Numbered from the stretch's first letter, positions 20,910 through 32,128 are shown. The stretch: DNA of 64,000 bases from Calamus simplicifolius (GCA_900491605.1 UESW01003833.1:1574652-1638651); one strand, 5' to 3'. Translations and numbers: made by a program. The notes: generated from the sequence alone by a model not told the origin.

Positions 20910-23712
20910 ATGACGATGAGTCCCGACGATGTAGCTACAGAGATCGTTGCCGAGGATATGGGAAGGATTCGCCAGAGGTATGGCATACCCTCAGATGTCG
21001 TTTTGCGATTGTCGGGACCTGAGCACAGGGTCTCGCGAGATCTGGAGCATGGGGTCTTCATCTACGAAGATAGTTTGAAAGCGGGCCTCCGGTTTCCTCT
21101 CCATCCCTTGGTGAAGGAAATCATGACGCATTACAACATTTTTCCGGTGATGGTGGCCCCAAATAGCTGACGGAGTATCATCGGATTCATCTCAATATGC
21201 CATCAGATTCAGATTGTCGCCACTCTCCCTCTTTTCCGCGCCTGCTATCATCTGATACCTGGGAAGAAATCGGAGTGGCCTTACATCGGACCTCGGAGGT
21301 CCTTCAACACGATCATGGATAAGCCGTCCTCCATAAAGGGATGGAAAAGTCGATTCGTCATCGCTGAGGGGAACATTGGTTCTGACTTCCCTCGGAGATG
21401 GGGAAATTTTGTTCAGGATGCGAAAACGCATCCAGTTTTTTCTGAGCGGGAGGAGAAAGATTTGGATATCCTCCGCAATGGCCAGGTGTTCTCGGCCAAT
21501 GATTTGCTATCGGAGGGGGCCCTTTTTGCGGCCGGGCTTAGTCCTCTGGACCCGCAAGGTGAGTCCTCGCTTTTGTCTTCTCTGCTGTTTGTTATCCAGG
21601 CGAACGTGTTAGGATTTAATTGCATACTTTTTGTTCTTGCAGCCAAGAGGTCGGCATTGTCGAGCCTTGCCAAGAGGAGGAGAGGCAAGCGCCCAGGGGA
21701 GAGCGACGGCGTGGAGGAAAGTAGGCCTGAAAAGAGGGCTCGCACTTCCGTAAGATGCTCGCTGGATGCCGGAGTGACCACGACGGGAGCGACGGAGGCG
21801 AGGGAGGATTTGAGGAGGACAGCTGGAATCCCTTGTCCCCCTGTGGTGAACTATCGGATAGCTCGGATGAGATTCCATTGGCTCCTCCGACCGCATCCCC
21901 TTTGAAAGATGAGCCGGCGACGGATTCGGCGGAAGTCATCGTTTCTGGGGGGCTTTCCCCAACCGCGGGTTTACTCCCGACCTTAGCAGGAGAACAAGAG
22001 GGAGCGGCCGTAGTTGGTGATGTTCGGGGTGAGCTCCCTCTTGGACCCTTAGCGGGAGAGTCCGGGGGTAGCGACGTTGGGTCGCCCGCAGCGGTTTGAG
22101 AAGCAAGCCAGATAGGGGTTTCGGCAGAGCCTACAGAGGAGACGCAGGTGACCGTGACCGAAGGAGACGGGTCGGGAGAGGAAGCGCAGTGAGATGAGGG
22201 TCCCGCAATGGAGACCCCTTCAAAAAGGGTTTTGGGGAGGCTAGCGCTTGGGTTGGCCGAATTGTCCGAAGAAGCCCAAGCCAGAGCTCTGATAGAAGAG
22301 GCTGGGAGGTTGAAGGCTTCTCAGTTGGGGGTCGCCCGAGTCGACTCCTTGGGCGGAGACGGCCAGCCCAGTAGCTCGGACATGGGCGTTGAGGAAGTGT
22401 TTTCTACTTTAATGAGGTCGGCCTTGTACCCGGATGCAGATCCCTCGGTGGACAAGTTTGCGGACTTAGAGTTGGTTGATGCCGCGTTCGGGCAGCAGGG
22501 CGTGGCCGAAAGTGTCCATCTTCTTCCCGACATTAACAATACGACCCTCATGAAGATGACACGGGCCTACGCCTCGCGGGTGAGTCACCATTCTTGGGTG
22601 GTGGATACTTTCTGGTTGACTTGATTGCATATTCTTCCTCATTTTTTATTCTGAAGAGTGTTTTGCTTTCCCGGGCGATGTGCTGGCGTCTGAGTTTGGC
22701 GACGGGGGCCAGCGTTCAGGCCAGGAGAGCCAGCGCCGAACTCCGATCGCAAGTAGAGGTGTCCGAGAAGTTCGAGGAACTCCTGGCCACTAGCAACAAA
22801 AGTTTGGCGGGGATGAAGGCGTCGTATCAGGCCGTCCTAGCCGAAGCGTCCAAGCAAAAGTGTAAAGTGGAGGAGTTGCAGGGGCTCCTGGCGAAGAACG
22901 ACGACACATGCTTGGAGTTGGCTCGAGTTAAGTCAAAGCATTCTGAGGAAGTGGCGGCGTTGCAGAAAGAACATAATGAGAGACTGGGCCGGCTGGGGAA
23001 GGAGGCCGCCGACGAGAAAAAATACTTGGCCAGAATGCTCGAGGAAGTAGAGGAGAAGCTCCAGCGGCGCGATGGCGAAGTCGCTGACTTGAGAGTCAGC
23101 GCCAAATGGCACGAAGGGATGATAGCTCGGCTGAGTGACGAACTATCCTAAGCCCGGGGAGAGGTCGAAGATAAGCAGTCGATAATTAATACTCTCCAAG
23201 AAAGGGTCAAGTTGGTTAGGGCCGATAAAGCGAGGGCCAGGGTGAGGCCGAGGAGCTGACCAAAAACTTGGCCCGACAAAAGGAGGAGGTACGATCCTAT
23301 TCCCCCTTTTGTAGTTTCCTTTATTGGTTCCTCGTGACGCCAACTATTTCTGGCTTCGCAGATGGCAAATTAGAGCTGGACAATCGGGCTTTGCAAGGTG
23401 AGCTTGCGTCTAGCCGAGGCAGGAGTTCGGAACTCAAGGCGCGGGCCGGCGAGTTCGAGGAGCAAACCGTTTTTCTGCGGGCTCAGGTCGCGGAAGCTGA
23501 GAGGCAAGTTGCCTTATTGCGGAGCCAAGTGGCCGAGGCGGAGATGCAACTTGCCATGCTCAAGGGCGAACAAGACGTAATTGGTACTGACGCCTTCCAA
23601 CTCGGAGTGGAAGAATGCACAGACAAGATATCCAGCGAGCATCCAGAATGGAATCTCTCTTTCCTGGATGCTGAGGCTCTTGACGCTGGTGACTCCGGGG
23701 GTGAGGGAAGCT
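20910..23712 (+). pseudogene. Antisense ORF (aORF) of the Tat element, spliced, nonsense-mutated
   Basis: Plus-strand gene inside the minus-strand element. The N-terminus MTMSPDDVATEIVAEDMGRI leads into a domain with LRLSGPEHRVSRDLEHGVFI and HPLVKEIMTHYNI, resembling the 'putative gypsy type transposon' family (Pfam Transposase_28). Later parts are charged and rich in heptads (QVAEAERQVALLRSQVAEAE), predicting a long coiled coil. Three introns with canonical ends can be read: 21559-21642, 22580-22656 and 23289-23361. A TGA at 21168-21170 replaces the Trp codon kept in the second copy (TGG, 61963-61965). The C-terminus is lost at the deletion junction near 23712. Function unknown; the copy is dead. 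Confidence 0.75.
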
Positions 23713-24600
23713 ATCCTTCAGGCAGGCTTTGTTGAGGTCGATAAAGTCGATGCAAATCCTCCACTTGTCGTTCGACTTCTTCACCATGACGACGTTTGAT
23801 AGCCAGCTTGGATAATTTACCTCCCGAACGAAGTTTGCCTTGATGAGTTTGTCTACTTCTTCTTCAATGGCCTTTTGTCGTTCCGGGGCAAAGCTCCTCT
23901 TCTTCTGCTTGACGGGCCTGTGCATCTCGTCCATGTTAAGACGATGGACGAGAACCTCGGGGCTGATCCCTGGCATGTCAGAGGCGGACCAGGCGAAGAC
24001 GTCAGCGTTGCTTCGGAGAAACCTGATCAATCTGTGCCGAGGTTCGCCCTTGAGCAGCGACCCAATTTTTATGGTTCGATCGGGACGAGCCTCATCCAAC
24101 GGCACCTCCTCCAGCTCCTCTGCTGGTTCTCCTCGTTGTTCGGTGAAGTCCTCCCGAGCGTCTAGCCCGTCAACCTCCGGCACTCTAGACTGAAGGCTAG
24201 TAACGAAGCATTGCCGAGCCATGGCTTGACTTCCTCGAACAACTCCAACTCCCTGTTCGGTGGGGAATTTCATGGATAAGTGTGGGATGGAAACAACTGC
24301 CTTGAGGGACATTAGGCTGGGCCTGCCGAATATCGCGTTGTATGGGGACCTGAGTTTGGTCACTAGGAAGTCCGTGTAGACGGTGGCCGCAAGGGGCCAG
24401 GCTCCCGCGCGGACCGTCAGGGTGATGACCCCTTCCGGGATGACGACGTCGCCTGTGAATCCCATTAGGGTGGAATCCACGGCTTAAAGGTTTTCCATGA
24501 GTAGTTTCATCTTGGCAAACACATCGAGGTACTCAACAAGGATCCGACTTACATCATAGTTATTCAAATTGAGAGATACAACTAATGCATCATCATGGGG
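23712..24600 (-). pseudogene. Tat element protease and truncated reverse transcriptase
   Basis: The minus strand encodes the region around the aspartic protease (RSPYNAIFGRPSLMSLKAVV) and then the N-terminal part of RT (NVVMVKKSNDKWRICIDFID, LNKACLKDSFP), where homology stops at about 23712. The protease active-site stretch normally seen upstream (D-x-G-S-S) is absent: the frame runs from a conserved SRILVE directly to DVFAKM near 24530, implying a small deletion of the catalytic loop. A stop lies close to 24482. The YxDD box, RNase H and integrase are all missing. Confidence 0.85.
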
Positions 24601-24758
24601 GAACTGTATCCCTTGGAGATCATCGTCGGAGAAAGAGAGATTGTCCGTCCGCGCCTTCTTTGGCGCCGACCCTCCACCATCGTCCTGGGGTTCGATCTGC
24701 CGGCCTCTTTGATCATGTTGATGCGGCCGATCACGGGCGGATTTGGTGGAGGAGGTTG

Positions 24759-25854
24759 TTAAGGTTCGGGCTGGCGGTCACCTCCTTGTCCTGGCTCGGG
24801 TGCTCTCCTGAACTGATTCAGCCGCCCCCACTGGATCAGCCTCTCAATCTCATTTTTTAGCTGCCAGCATTCTTCTGTATCGTGGCCGTGCTCCCGGTGG
24901 TAGCGGCAGTACTTGGTGGGGTCCCTTCGGGTCGGGTTCCCTCGAAGAGGAGCTGGTCGGGGGAGCTGGCGTTCTATCTCCATGAGGATCTGCGCCCGGG
25001 GCACGGTTAGTGGAGTGTAGCGATCGAATCGCCTGGGTGGGCTCCGGGAGCGATTCCTCGGCGGCAGCGGGGGAGCTCTTTGGCGGCGAGGTGGACTCGG
25101 CCGACAGGCGGGACGGTGCCTATCGGGACCTTTGGGCTCCTTCTTCTTTGCCAGCTCGGCGCGGGCAACTCTCTGCGATTCTTCAACCCTAGCGTATTTG
25201 TCCGCCAGGGCCATCATATCAGAGAGGTTAGGGGGGTAGCTGACTTCTATCGCCAGGTAGAAGTCGCTTTCCTTTGAGACTCCCCCACCAAGACGGATAT
25301 AGCCACCTCATAATTAAGGTGGTCCACCTCCACATGGCCTTATTAAAACGGCCAAGATAATTTCTCAAGGACTCCCCTCTCTCTGCTTGACTTCGGAGAG
25401 GGAGTCAGATCTCGTCGTGGCGGCGGCTGCTGACGAATTGGCCAATAAAAGACGGCTCAGCTCGTCAAATGAATCAATGGAACCTGGCTTCAAGGCATTG
25501 AACCAGGTTCGGGCAGATCCTCTGAGGGTGGAGGGGAAGGCGCGGGAGAGGATCGCGTCGGATGCTCCATGGAACATCATTATTGACCGGAAGCTACTGA
25601 GATGGTCGTCCGGGTGAAGAGCCGTGGTAGGGTTCGACGGCTGGTAGTTTAACATGGGAGGGAATCACTTCCTCCATAATCCCTTTGGAGAAAGGGATGC
25701 CCTGCTTTGCTTTGGGCTGAGGCGGATGGGCCTGCTTGGCAGCGTCCAGCTCCTGACGCATCTCCTGGATCTGCCGACGGATCTCCTCTTCAGCGGTTAG
25801 AGGAGGAGGGCGAGAGGATCGCAGGGACGGCGTCGAATCATGGTGGGAGGACAC
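24759..25854 (-). pseudogene. Tat element gag
   Basis: Pieces at 25594-25854 (N-terminus, EIRRQIQEMRQELDAAKQ), 25365-25655 (gag core: FRSIMMFHGASDAILSRAF, GSARTWFNALKPGSIDSF) and 24759-25217. The last is rich in Arg/Pro and holds a CxxHx4Hx4C knuckle (CRYHREHGHDTEEC) typical of Tat gag. Frameshifts at about 25600 and 25300 break the frame. Confidence 0.88.
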
Positions 25855-26320
25855 TGGGAAGAGGGACCGGGCTCGCCGAGATCTGGGAGGATCCCTGTCG
25901 TAGCCGCCTCACGGGACTGGTTTGTCCCATTTGGGTCGATGTGGGGGGTCCGTGGCTTCATGCGGACTGGAGGAGGAAGTCGCCGGCGAAGAAGGAATCA
26001 CTGCCTCCTTATGAAGGTGCGGAGCGGGAGGAGCTGCGAAGCGCTCCTGGACCAGGTGAGTCAGGGCCTGGACTTGCTAGACCAGCGAGGCGAACTGGTC
26101 CTGGGTCACCGGGATGGCTGGTGGCGACAGGGTTTCAATTGGTGGAGGCTGTGGCGCTACACTGCTCACCGGATCAGGCCTCTGGAAAGCGGCCTGGTCT
26201 TGGGCTTCAGAGGTTGTTCTTCTCCGATTGGCCATTAGAGAGGTTCTACTCCAGATCGAGATCCTTATCTCCTTTCTTCAAGTTTTAACGGGACTTGAGA
26301 CCCTTCCTCTAGCGCCAATC

Positions 26321-27266
26321 TGTTGCCGTCGGGATCCGTCCTCCGACTCGGGCGCGGTCGATCTCCTGGGGCGGACCTGCACAGAAGTCCTCACGCAAGA
26401 GAGGCGTTGGGGTGGCCCTCCGCGGAAGACCCTCCGACGCTCAAGTCAGTGGAGGAAATCGGCGATCAATCAGAAAACGAAAAGATGGATCTCTCCAGGG
26501 AGTCTCTCCAGGGGCGGCCGATCGAGAGCTCTAGAGGGGAGAGCACCGACGAGCAGCTGGCGAGAGTGGGAGAGTGAGAGTGAGAGTGAGCGCATACCTA
26601 AGGGAATCTGGAAGTGTCATATTTGTAGGTTATCACCTGGATCTTGAGCACCTTCTGTAAGGTTCGAAGGTTGTTAGGATACGGAGATAGATCGAATCAG
26701 GCCATTGTGGGGCCGTTGGGATCTGTATCTTGTTTGTTAAGGGATCGACGGCTAGGAGAGCTCCTTGATGGCTTGGGATCTTGTAGGTGCGTAGGTCCCA
26801 GGTAGCCGTATTAGGCTCTAGACCACTTTTCAACATGATTCTTTGCCTGAGATGCTGTTACGATAGGCCTAGGCTCTCCTGCGTCAGGTTCCGCGGAGGT
26901 GAGTATTGGATCATGGATCGCTCAGTGAAGCCGAGCTATAGGTGGCTCGGAAAAAGCGAGTCATGGGAGGCTCGGGAAAACCGAGCTAGGGGAGCTCGGG
27001 AAGACGAGCTGTGGAAGCTCGGGGGAGCCGAGCTATGGAAGCTCGGGGGAGCCGAGCTAAGGAGGCTCGGGGAAGCCGAGCTAGGGGAGCTCGGGGAAGA
27101 CGAGCTGTGGAAGCTTAGGGGATCCAAGCTATGGAAAGCCCGGGGATCCGAGCTATGGAAGCTCGAGGGATCCGAGCTATGAAAAGCTCGAGGACATCAT
27201 GGCGGACGAAGGGTCGGTTTTAACCTCCTCGCATGAATATTAAATAATAATGATTTACCCTCCATA
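26321..27266 (-). repeat. 5' LTR of the Tat-lineage element (946 bp)
   Basis: Begins TGTTGCC next to the primer-binding region. The end is mutated (CCATA in place of CCAACA). It is followed by GAGCC, the partner of GAGTC at the other end. Confidence 0.88.
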
Positions 27267-27289
27267 GAGCCTAAAATATCTTCCACTTT

Positions 27290-27652
27290 GCCTGATCCTG
27301 CTCTCTGGCACTCGCCTCTTGCGCTTCGGAGACGGCTTCTGCTCCCTTCCATCGGAGACGGCTCGATCCGAAGACCGCGGCCCGGCTTCAAGAGCTGGAC
27401 CGCGTCGTCCATCTTCCGGGCCAGCCTCCGGTCAAGTTTCGGCACTACGCTGGGTACGTCACCGTCAACGAGAGCCTTGGAAAGGCATTGCTTAATTTTT
27501 GGGATTGCTGTGATCATGGTAAAACTTTGGGTGTCGCAGGGCCTGGTTGCTCCTCGGTAGGCTTCGGAGAAGCACAGGAACTTGGGCCATTCCTCGTGAG
27601 AAAAGCTGTACCTTAGCTAGAATTCAACAAGCATGCTTGGAATGAAGGCAAG
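27290..27652 (+). pseudogene. Serine carboxypeptidase-like (S10 family) N-terminal fragment
   Basis: Plus-strand reading gives a hydrophobic, signal-peptide-like start (about 27293-27330), then ELDRVVHLPGQPPVKFRHYA and GYVTVNESLGKALLNFW. After a divergent stretch comes GPGCSSVGFGEAQELGPFLV and FNKHAWNEG. These are hallmark blocks of plant serine carboxypeptidases: the LPGQP/F-YAGYVTV start and the GPGCSS oxyanion-hole segment. The expected KPLVLWLNGG before GPGCSS is destroyed, and a TAG stop lies near 27614. The catalytic GESYAG, Asp and His regions are not present. The frame is interrupted at 27658 by an LTR element; a degraded continuation may follow at 30443. A decayed secretory/vacuolar hydrolase or acyltransferase-family gene. 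Confidence 0.8.
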
Positions 27653-28233
27653 ATGGCTGTCACGTTTCGAACCCAAAAATTTTAAGCTAGGGTGATAATC
27701 CACCGCATGTCGGATATGTAAGATGTCCCAAAATTTACACATCGATCATTATAAGGCAATAAGTATAATAAGTCAATTCAAATCTATACTTTATTACAAA
27801 CCACTAATATAAGTTTTGGGCTACAAGCCCTACACACAAATATTACTGGGGTTACATCAACACTATGAAACTATTTTATTTAACTGGAGCTCCATCTACC
27901 TCATATTATTTAAAGATCTGGAACTGCTACGAGCCATTTCCAACAAGTTTGACGGAGTTAAAACCTATAGAAGCCCCTAGGCCTCCCCACTGGTCAAGGC
28001 TACCAGCCAGGGAGCCCACATAATATCATTGGCTTGCGATGGTTCATCTTAATTCCTATCAAATTTGTAATTCAATTAATATCTTGATAAACTTTAAATT
28101 TCAAGCTTCTAAAGCATAATTCCTGAAATTCCTTTAAAGTCATAATTGTCTCAATATCATCCTAGTATTTTGCCTAGAGTATCATCATGTATGTGTCCCT
28201 AAGGTCAAAACCTGGCTCTGATACCACTTAAGC

Positions 28234-30442
28234 TGTCACGCCCCAGACCCAAATAATGGGCTAGGGTGACAACCCGCCGCGTGCCGGGCACGCAAGGCGT
28301 CTTAAAAATCTTGATATACGATTCAAATGGCAATAAATATGAAAACCAACCATAATACAAATGATAGTTATAAGTTTTGGGTTTCAAACCCTACACCAAG
28401 TCATGCTAATAAAGTTGGGCTACAACAAGCCCTACACACAAACATATAGGATTACACCAATGCAATGGTTCTTATTTTATTTATTAGAAGCTCCATCAAC
28501 TCCGAATATCCATCATCAACCCTGAGGCTCTGAAAAACATTGTGAAGGTTTAATGAGTTTACACTCAATAAGTAAGCCTATTATACAATCATATCATACT
28601 TGAATTATATTTAACATGCCATCAACATATGCATTTGTCAACTTAACATAAATTGAACATTCGATAAGCATCAGGATATGCATTCTAGCAAACTCACTGT
28701 TTATGTAATTATAGATTTCCTATGTGTCCCACGGCCCTGCAATACCTCAATCAGAGCACATCCTCCAGATGTGTGGCCATATAAAATCAACAGAACACAT
28801 TGTACGATGTGTGGGGCCATACCATAACAGAACACACTCTACGATGTATGTGGCCATATGAAAATCAAACAGAACACATTGTAAGACATGTGGGGCCATA
28901 CCATAACAGAACACACTCTACGGTGTGTGTGGCCATATCATAACAGAACACGTCTACAATGTGTGGGGCCATATCATAACAGAATACATCTCCAGTGTGT
29001 GTGGCCATATCATAACAGAACACAGCTACAATGTGTGGGGCCATAGTAAAGGAGAACCGCGGCGACACATATAAATCTATCACAATTACATCATGCATCT
29101 GTATCTCACATTACCTCACAGTGGTTTGCATAGTACTAGGAAATGCATATAATCACCTCAATATAAACATATCACATTTCTGGCATATACATCAATAAAT
29201 CATTTCTTACAATATTACCAATCACTATAATCATATAATTATTCATTTGTAATCCACAGTTCCATGCTACATAGACAATTCAGAAAATTTCTATTTTCTT
29301 CTTATTTATAAAAATGCATGCAAACTGTATATACTCAATTTATTAATTAAAATAATTATTAAATTTGCATAATAGTCTTACTTACCTCCTACGCAAAATC
29401 CAAATGATGCACCAACTAATCAGATGTCTGGGCACCTACAGGATCAATGTACATAATTAATTCACTGAAATCTAATTAATAAAATGACCCTTAAGACCCT
29501 ACCCAGACTAGTTCACGGGCCCAACTTTGGGCTCGAATATCTCCCACTATACACACCCAATTGGGGAAGTAAAAATACCCAAGAAACTAGAATTAACCAG
29601 ATTCTAGTCATATAATTTTCTTGCTAATCTCGGCCCGTTACGAGGCCCAAAAACCAGCCCCAAAACTGCTCGCAGCATGGCCCAGAAGGCCCAGACCAGG
29701 CCGGCCCAGTCGGCCCATAGCCAAACTTCCAACCCCCGCTCCCTATTTCACCCGAAACAGGGGACAGCCTCCAGTCGGCGGCCAGGGCCGCTGCCGGCCT
29801 AATCCCGTCCGACCCGGCCACCGGAGGCCGGGTCGGAGCCTGTCGCCGCCGCGGCCGGCCTCCTTCCCCCCTCTTTCTTTCTCAATTTCTCTCCCTCTCT
29901 CTATGCTCCCGCGTGAAATTCACCGCGCCGACGTCGAATCCGGCCAAATTGGGGCCGGTCCGGCCACCGTTGGCTGGACCAGAGCCGGCCGCTGCCGCGG
30001 CCGTCCTCCCCTTTCTCTCTCTCTCCTTAATTTTCTCTCTCTCCCTCTCTTTCTTTCCTTCTGTTCCCGCGCTGTGCGCTCGGTGCCGGCGACACGGCCG
30101 GCCACCAAGGCAGGCCGGACCTCCACCGGACGCATGCCTGGCGCCGGTGGAGGTCACCGACCAATCCACATGCCCTCTCTCTCTCTGGCTCTCTTTCTCT
30201 CTCTCTCTTCTGGCTCTTTCTCTCTCTCTCTCTGGCAGGAGGAACATATCTGAGAATGATGCGCGCCAGGATGAAAGGAGTCCTCCTCCTTCACCTTTTA
30301 ATCACCTGTGCGACGTCTCGGTTTGGAAGTTCCCGAAGACTAATCGCTTAAACTGGAGCGAAGCGTCAGCCAGGGAAAACCAAGTATCCCCAATTAAATA
30401 CCGAGAGTTATCCTCCCCATAATTAATTTACCGGGGGTTACA
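28234..30442 (-). repeat. Large LTR (2.2 kb)
   Basis: TGTCACGCCCC...GGGGTTACA. Contains a minisatellite (28752-29045), a GC-rich core (29640-30160) and CT-rich microsatellites (29875-30060, 30172-30238). Confidence 0.85.
28752..29045. repeat. 36-37 bp minisatellite, about 8 copies
   Basis: Unit starts CAGAACACA and ends in GTGTGG(G/C)CATA followed by CATAA; starts near 28752, 28791, 28828, 28870, 28907, 28944, 28980 and 29016. Units alternate between a GTGTGTGTGGCC and a GTGTGGGGCC ending. Confidence 0.85.
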
Positions 30443-30659
30443 ATGGCCAACAAGAAATTGTTCACCGTCTTCTTCCATTTAGGCGGGGTGATACATTCAG
30501 AAATGGAATCGCATCAGAGGCAGCTCAGATGGCTGGAGATCGATCCGTGTCTTGGTTCATTGCACTCGAAGCCGCCGAAACACCCCTCCGCTTGGCCAGC
30601 AGCGGCCCGCTAAACACAGTCATCAATCTAAGGTCTCAGCATGGCTATATATTCCAGTT

Positions 30660-30855
30660 AATCTGAGACCGCGTTGGAATAATCGAGTACAGATTGCGAT
30701 GGGGATTGCAAGAGGACTGGCTTACTTGCATGATGAGTGCAGCAGCCAGATCATCCACTGTGATACCAAGCCTCAGAACATATTACTGGATGAAAATTTC
30801 ACTGCCAGGATATCAGATTTATGTCTGCAAAGATTGCAACATCGTTTATAATTCG
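30660..30855 (+). pseudogene. Lectin-type receptor kinase fragment (kinase catalytic loop)
   Basis: Plus strand reads WNNRVQIAMGIARGLAYLHD, then SQIIHCDTKPQNILLDENFT and ARISDLCL. This is the catalytic-loop block of plant G-type (S-domain) lectin receptor kinases, where HCDIKPQN and ISDFGLAK are expected. The DFG motif is lost (DLC) and the match ends after about 60 codons with no activation loop, so it is a dead fragment. The sequence between 30448 and 30650 is open in places but I do not recognise it. Confidence 0.8.
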
Positions 30856-31065
30856 AAGCCCAGCAAGATCCATAATTATACATTGTTTATAATTCTTATA
30901 CATTGTTCAGATTATGGAATTGATCCTTCATTATTTTAAACACATATATAATTGGTGGTACATGAGTGACTCAAGATCCATAATTATATACACAATTTGT
31001 AAAACAATTGTGACAAAACCATGTAATCTTGGAAATATAATGCTCAGGCATTGTGAAAGTGAGTA
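30856..31065. other. AT-rich spacer
   Basis: No gene or repeat recognised. Confidence 0.5.
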
Positions 31066-31332
31066 TTACAACATAACAAAGAACATATCCAACATAAAAA
31101 AGGTGTAGCCAGTTCTCAGAGCCATTTCTGCCTGAAGTGTAGCCAGTTCATCAGCATCACTGGCTGGACGTGTGGTTTCCCTATTGGGTTGACTGGGATT
31201 GGGCAATGGTGCTACAGGTGCTGCAGAAGGTGGCTCCAGGAGCTCATCTTCCAATTCTTCTCCTTCAAGTTCTTCCAGCTCAGCTTCTAGTTCATCCTGT
31301 TCCAAGAGTGTATTCATATGACCAACATCCAA
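31066..31332 (-). pseudogene. VPS32/SNF7 (ESCRT-III) C-terminal exon fragment
   Basis: Minus-strand frame contains DELEAELEELEGEELEDELL followed by a Pro/Ala-rich stretch and ASDADELATLQAEMAL, the C-terminal acidic region and MIM1-like terminus of plant VPS32/SNF7 (CHMP4). ESCRT-III proteins shape membranes at endosomes. A splice acceptor (GGAACAG, just before GATGAACTAG at about 31299) suits a genuine exon rather than a retrocopy. The usual stop after LQAEMAL is missing and the frame runs on 16 codons to 31066. No upstream exons are seen before the copia insertion at 31394 or just beyond 39590. Probably a stranded exon of a broken gene; capture by a transposon is an alternative. Confidence 0.72.
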
Positions 31333-31393
31333 CTCAAATTATCACGACCCAAGACCAATACAACCGTACAAGAGCTGGTTCATGACATAGCCA

Positions 31394-32128
31394 TGAAGAG
31401 TGGATCGTTCTCTTTCTACCCTTAGGAGCATAGCATGCATTCGATCAGCCCCAAGTCGTGTGGAGATGCGGAAGCGAGATGATATCCCTGCTGAAATTCT
31501 GCAGCAGAATTTTGGATCTTGATCTTGGTAATCTTCCCGGATTGATTAGCAACTATGATTTTCTTTGGTTTCTTGCGCCCCAAGATTGTAAGAGAGGGTC
31601 GTGGCCTCTCTTCTTCCTCACGTGAACCTTCAGATCTAATCAGAAAATCAAGAGATGCTGCCCAAGAAGAAGGTGCTGCTAGGGTTTCCTCCTTCTCCTT
31701 CTTTGAGAGAGGCGATTCCAGAAGATGGCTAGGGCAGAGATGGTAGCAATAAAACCCTAGAAATCTAGGGCATCTATGTGTGAGAAAGAGAGGAAAACGT
31801 GTATAAGAGAGGAAAGAAGAGAGATAGCTCGTTCTTAGGAGAAAAGAGTTTCTTTCATTCATCTATAATCATCATCGTTACATGATTATATCAACCCCGT
31901 CCCATGACGGTCACCAAAATAAAACCAGCACCACATATGAACCGGTGCCTTATTATATAAAAAATAAACCCTAAAAAACTCCCTTGGACCAGCCCACACC
32001 TTGGGCCCAAGCCCAGCCCAATGATAGACTAGCCCCCCTCAAGATCCAACAACCTGGGCCTAAACATGTGGAGCCTATAAACCTCCACCCTAGGATTTAA
32101 GCTTTGGAGTACCACACCAGGCTCTACA
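31394..32128 (-). repeat. 3' LTR of the Tork-like copia element (735 bp)
   Basis: TGAAGAG...CTCTACA. Near-identical to 38858-39589. The purine-rich stretch GGTGGAGAT on the minus strand (32129-32137) adjoins it. Confidence 0.95.

Larger units (their letters stand above)
19542..27266 (-). mobile_element. Tat-lineage Ty3/gypsy element, internally deleted, with antisense ORF
   Basis: LTRs 19542-20517 and 26321-27266. Target-site duplication GAGTC (19537-19541) and GAGCC (27267-27271), one base changed. The element reads on the minus strand: LTR, primer-binding region (TTGGCGCTAGAGG at about 26308-26320), gag (25854 downward), protease, start of RT, then directly the antisense ORF of the 3' region and the 3' LTR. 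Extra ORFs between pol and the 3' LTR, often antisense, are described for Tat-lineage elements. Here the rest of RT, RNase H and integrase are missing: RT similarity stops near 23710, where antisense-ORF sequence begins. Non-autonomous and decayed. Confidence 0.88.
27658..30442 (-). mobile_element. LTR retrotransposon remnant with TSD ATGGC
   Basis: Flanked by ATGGC (27653-27657 and 30443-30447). The left part (27658 to about 28015) begins TGTCACG and is a diverged copy of the start of the large LTR at 28234-30442. Between them about 200 bp of internal sequence remains, with an initiator-Met primer-binding site at 28214-28226 (minus strand TGGTATCAGAGCC). The TGTCACGCCCC start and GGGGTTACA end resemble large gypsy LTRs of the Tekay/Del type (clade is inference). 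A deletion has removed most of one LTR and the whole coding region. Confidence 0.85.

Noticed and set aside
27197..27517. Minus-strand ORF opposite the carboxypeptidase fragment
   Set aside because: The plus strand carries clear family motifs across the same bases; the minus frame is a shadow.
29620..30253. Pro/Ala/Arg-rich plus-strand ORF in the GC-rich core of the large LTR
   Set aside because: Low-complexity composition, no motif, and located within an LTR.
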